Part shown: in pieces, positions 32,472-32,935 of the stretch
Position numbering within the stretch: position 1 is the stretch's first letter
Layout: every line of letters begins with the position of its first letter
Origin: Phocaeicola plebeius
GTDB lineage: Bacteria > Bacteroidota > Bacteroidia > Bacteroidales > Bacteroidaceae
Length of the DNA: 32,935 bases
Direction: 5' to 3'
Assembly: GCA_004558305.1 (NCBI GenBank)
Contig: SFDG01000017.1
Coordinates: 1 to 32,935, forward strand
Notes under the pieces: model-generated
Databases searched by the model: none
Told to the model about the DNA's origin: nothing
The model's input: the letters and a program-made list of their open reading frames with translations, nothing else
Program-made: the position numbers and the translations under genes

Positions 32472-32935
32472 GCCCGTTTATGTGCCCCGTATACCCAGCC
32501 GCAAGCTGTTCCGATGCATGCTACAAGCGAAATTTATCTATATTTTTTTCTTCCCATATTTTTTGCCCATACTATCTAATTTATACGCACTATAAATAGA
32601 ATCCTCCCTATTTGCACCTCCAATCCCTGAAAAACACCTCGCCGAATGGTCCCCATTTGGTCCCTCATCTGCAAAAATCGATACTTATCTCATTGATTCA
32701 TAGTTATCTCATTTCTCCGATTCAGTTATCGACGCGCCAACGAAATCGGGGGTAAAACCCCGTTCTGAGGCTTCTGAGAGGGGTTGACTACCGAGAAACC
32801 GGATGGTTTTCTATCGAAACCGTCCCTCGTACGGCTCTTTTCCGTCCACTGCCCCGATAGGCTCCAGGAGACTGAATTAAGAACAACTTGAGTTAGAACA
32901 ATTTGAGTTTTTTAATTTATAAATTAAAATTTTTT
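32472..32935. other. Gene-free stretch rich in hairpins and short repeats
   Basis: No credible ORF, tRNA or rRNA is seen. It holds direct repeats TTATCTCATT at 32685-32694 and 32704-32713, a related GATTCAgTTATC at 32719-32730, a hairpin CGGGG/CCCCG (32747-32762), another GGATGGTTT/AAACCGTCC (32801-32825), a tandem 15-bp repeat at 32880-32909 and a 20-bp AT palindrome at 32910-32929. It may be the control region of a gene beyond the window. Confidence 0.5.
32880..32909. repeat. Tandem pair of 15-bp repeats
   Basis: AGAACAACTTGAGTT (32880-32894) is followed directly by AGAACAATTTGAGTT (32895-32909), differing at one base. A two-site binding region for a regulator is possible. Confidence 0.7.

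Overview
The window looks like chromosomal DNA of a gut-type Bacteroidaceae (Bacteroides/Phocaeicola-like, medium-high GC). The evidence is the Bacteroidota promoter signature (TTTG or TTG, about 19-20 bp spacer, TAnnTTTG) in front of many transcription units, a three-gene frdCAB fumarate reductase with a one-subunit diheme cytochrome b, an S-type anaerobic sulfatase maturase, Bacteroidota-only DUF families, and gene orders typical of the group (parE-coaD-S41 protease; pdxJ-exbB-exbD-tonB divergent from nadK; hemD-rnpA-yidD-tatD-tyrS). No mobile element, CRISPR array, rRNA or tRNA gene was found; this is core housekeeping territory.

Layout. 1-2546: 3' most of a large surface lipoprotein gene and its terminator. 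2864-8119 (+): a probable operon of GNAT acyltransferase, topoisomerase IV subunit B, phosphopantetheine adenylyltransferase and a C-terminal processing protease. 8288-11943 (+): frdC-frdA-frdB, flanked on both sides by inverted repeats that share a TGtCATTCTG end. 11944-12433: gene-free stretch with a repeat copy, a consensus promoter that has no gene behind it (possible small RNA) and the tyrS terminator. 12434-18723 (-): metK, LOG-family hydrolase, DUF4271 membrane protein, hemD, rnpA, yidD, tatD and tyrS, tightly packed and partly translationally coupled; tyrS also has its own promoter. 18773-21954 (+): sulfatase maturase, Hsp20 with an unusual leader, and a DUF3667 membrane protein. 21968-28121 (-): pdxJ-exbB-exbD-tonB-DJ-1-ispD-recG. 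28090-32174 (+): nadK, then nrdD-nrdG (anaerobic ribonucleotide reductase). 32175-32935: no conventional gene, but a compact promoter-to-terminator unit with a 22-codon ORF, followed by a repeat- and hairpin-rich stretch.

Together the genes fit strictly anaerobic life: fumarate respiration (FrdCAB), oxygen-sensitive radical enzymes (NrdDG, sulfatase maturase), cofactor supply (CoaD, NadK, PdxJ, MetK, HemD, IspD), TonB energisation of outer-membrane nutrient uptake, and DNA topology and repair (ParE, RecG). The observations most worth following up are in non-coding DNA: the 32222-32471 small transcription unit, the hsp20 and metK leaders with mutually exclusive stems, and the orphan promoter near 12220. 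All are read by eye from sequence; no alignment or folding software was used.
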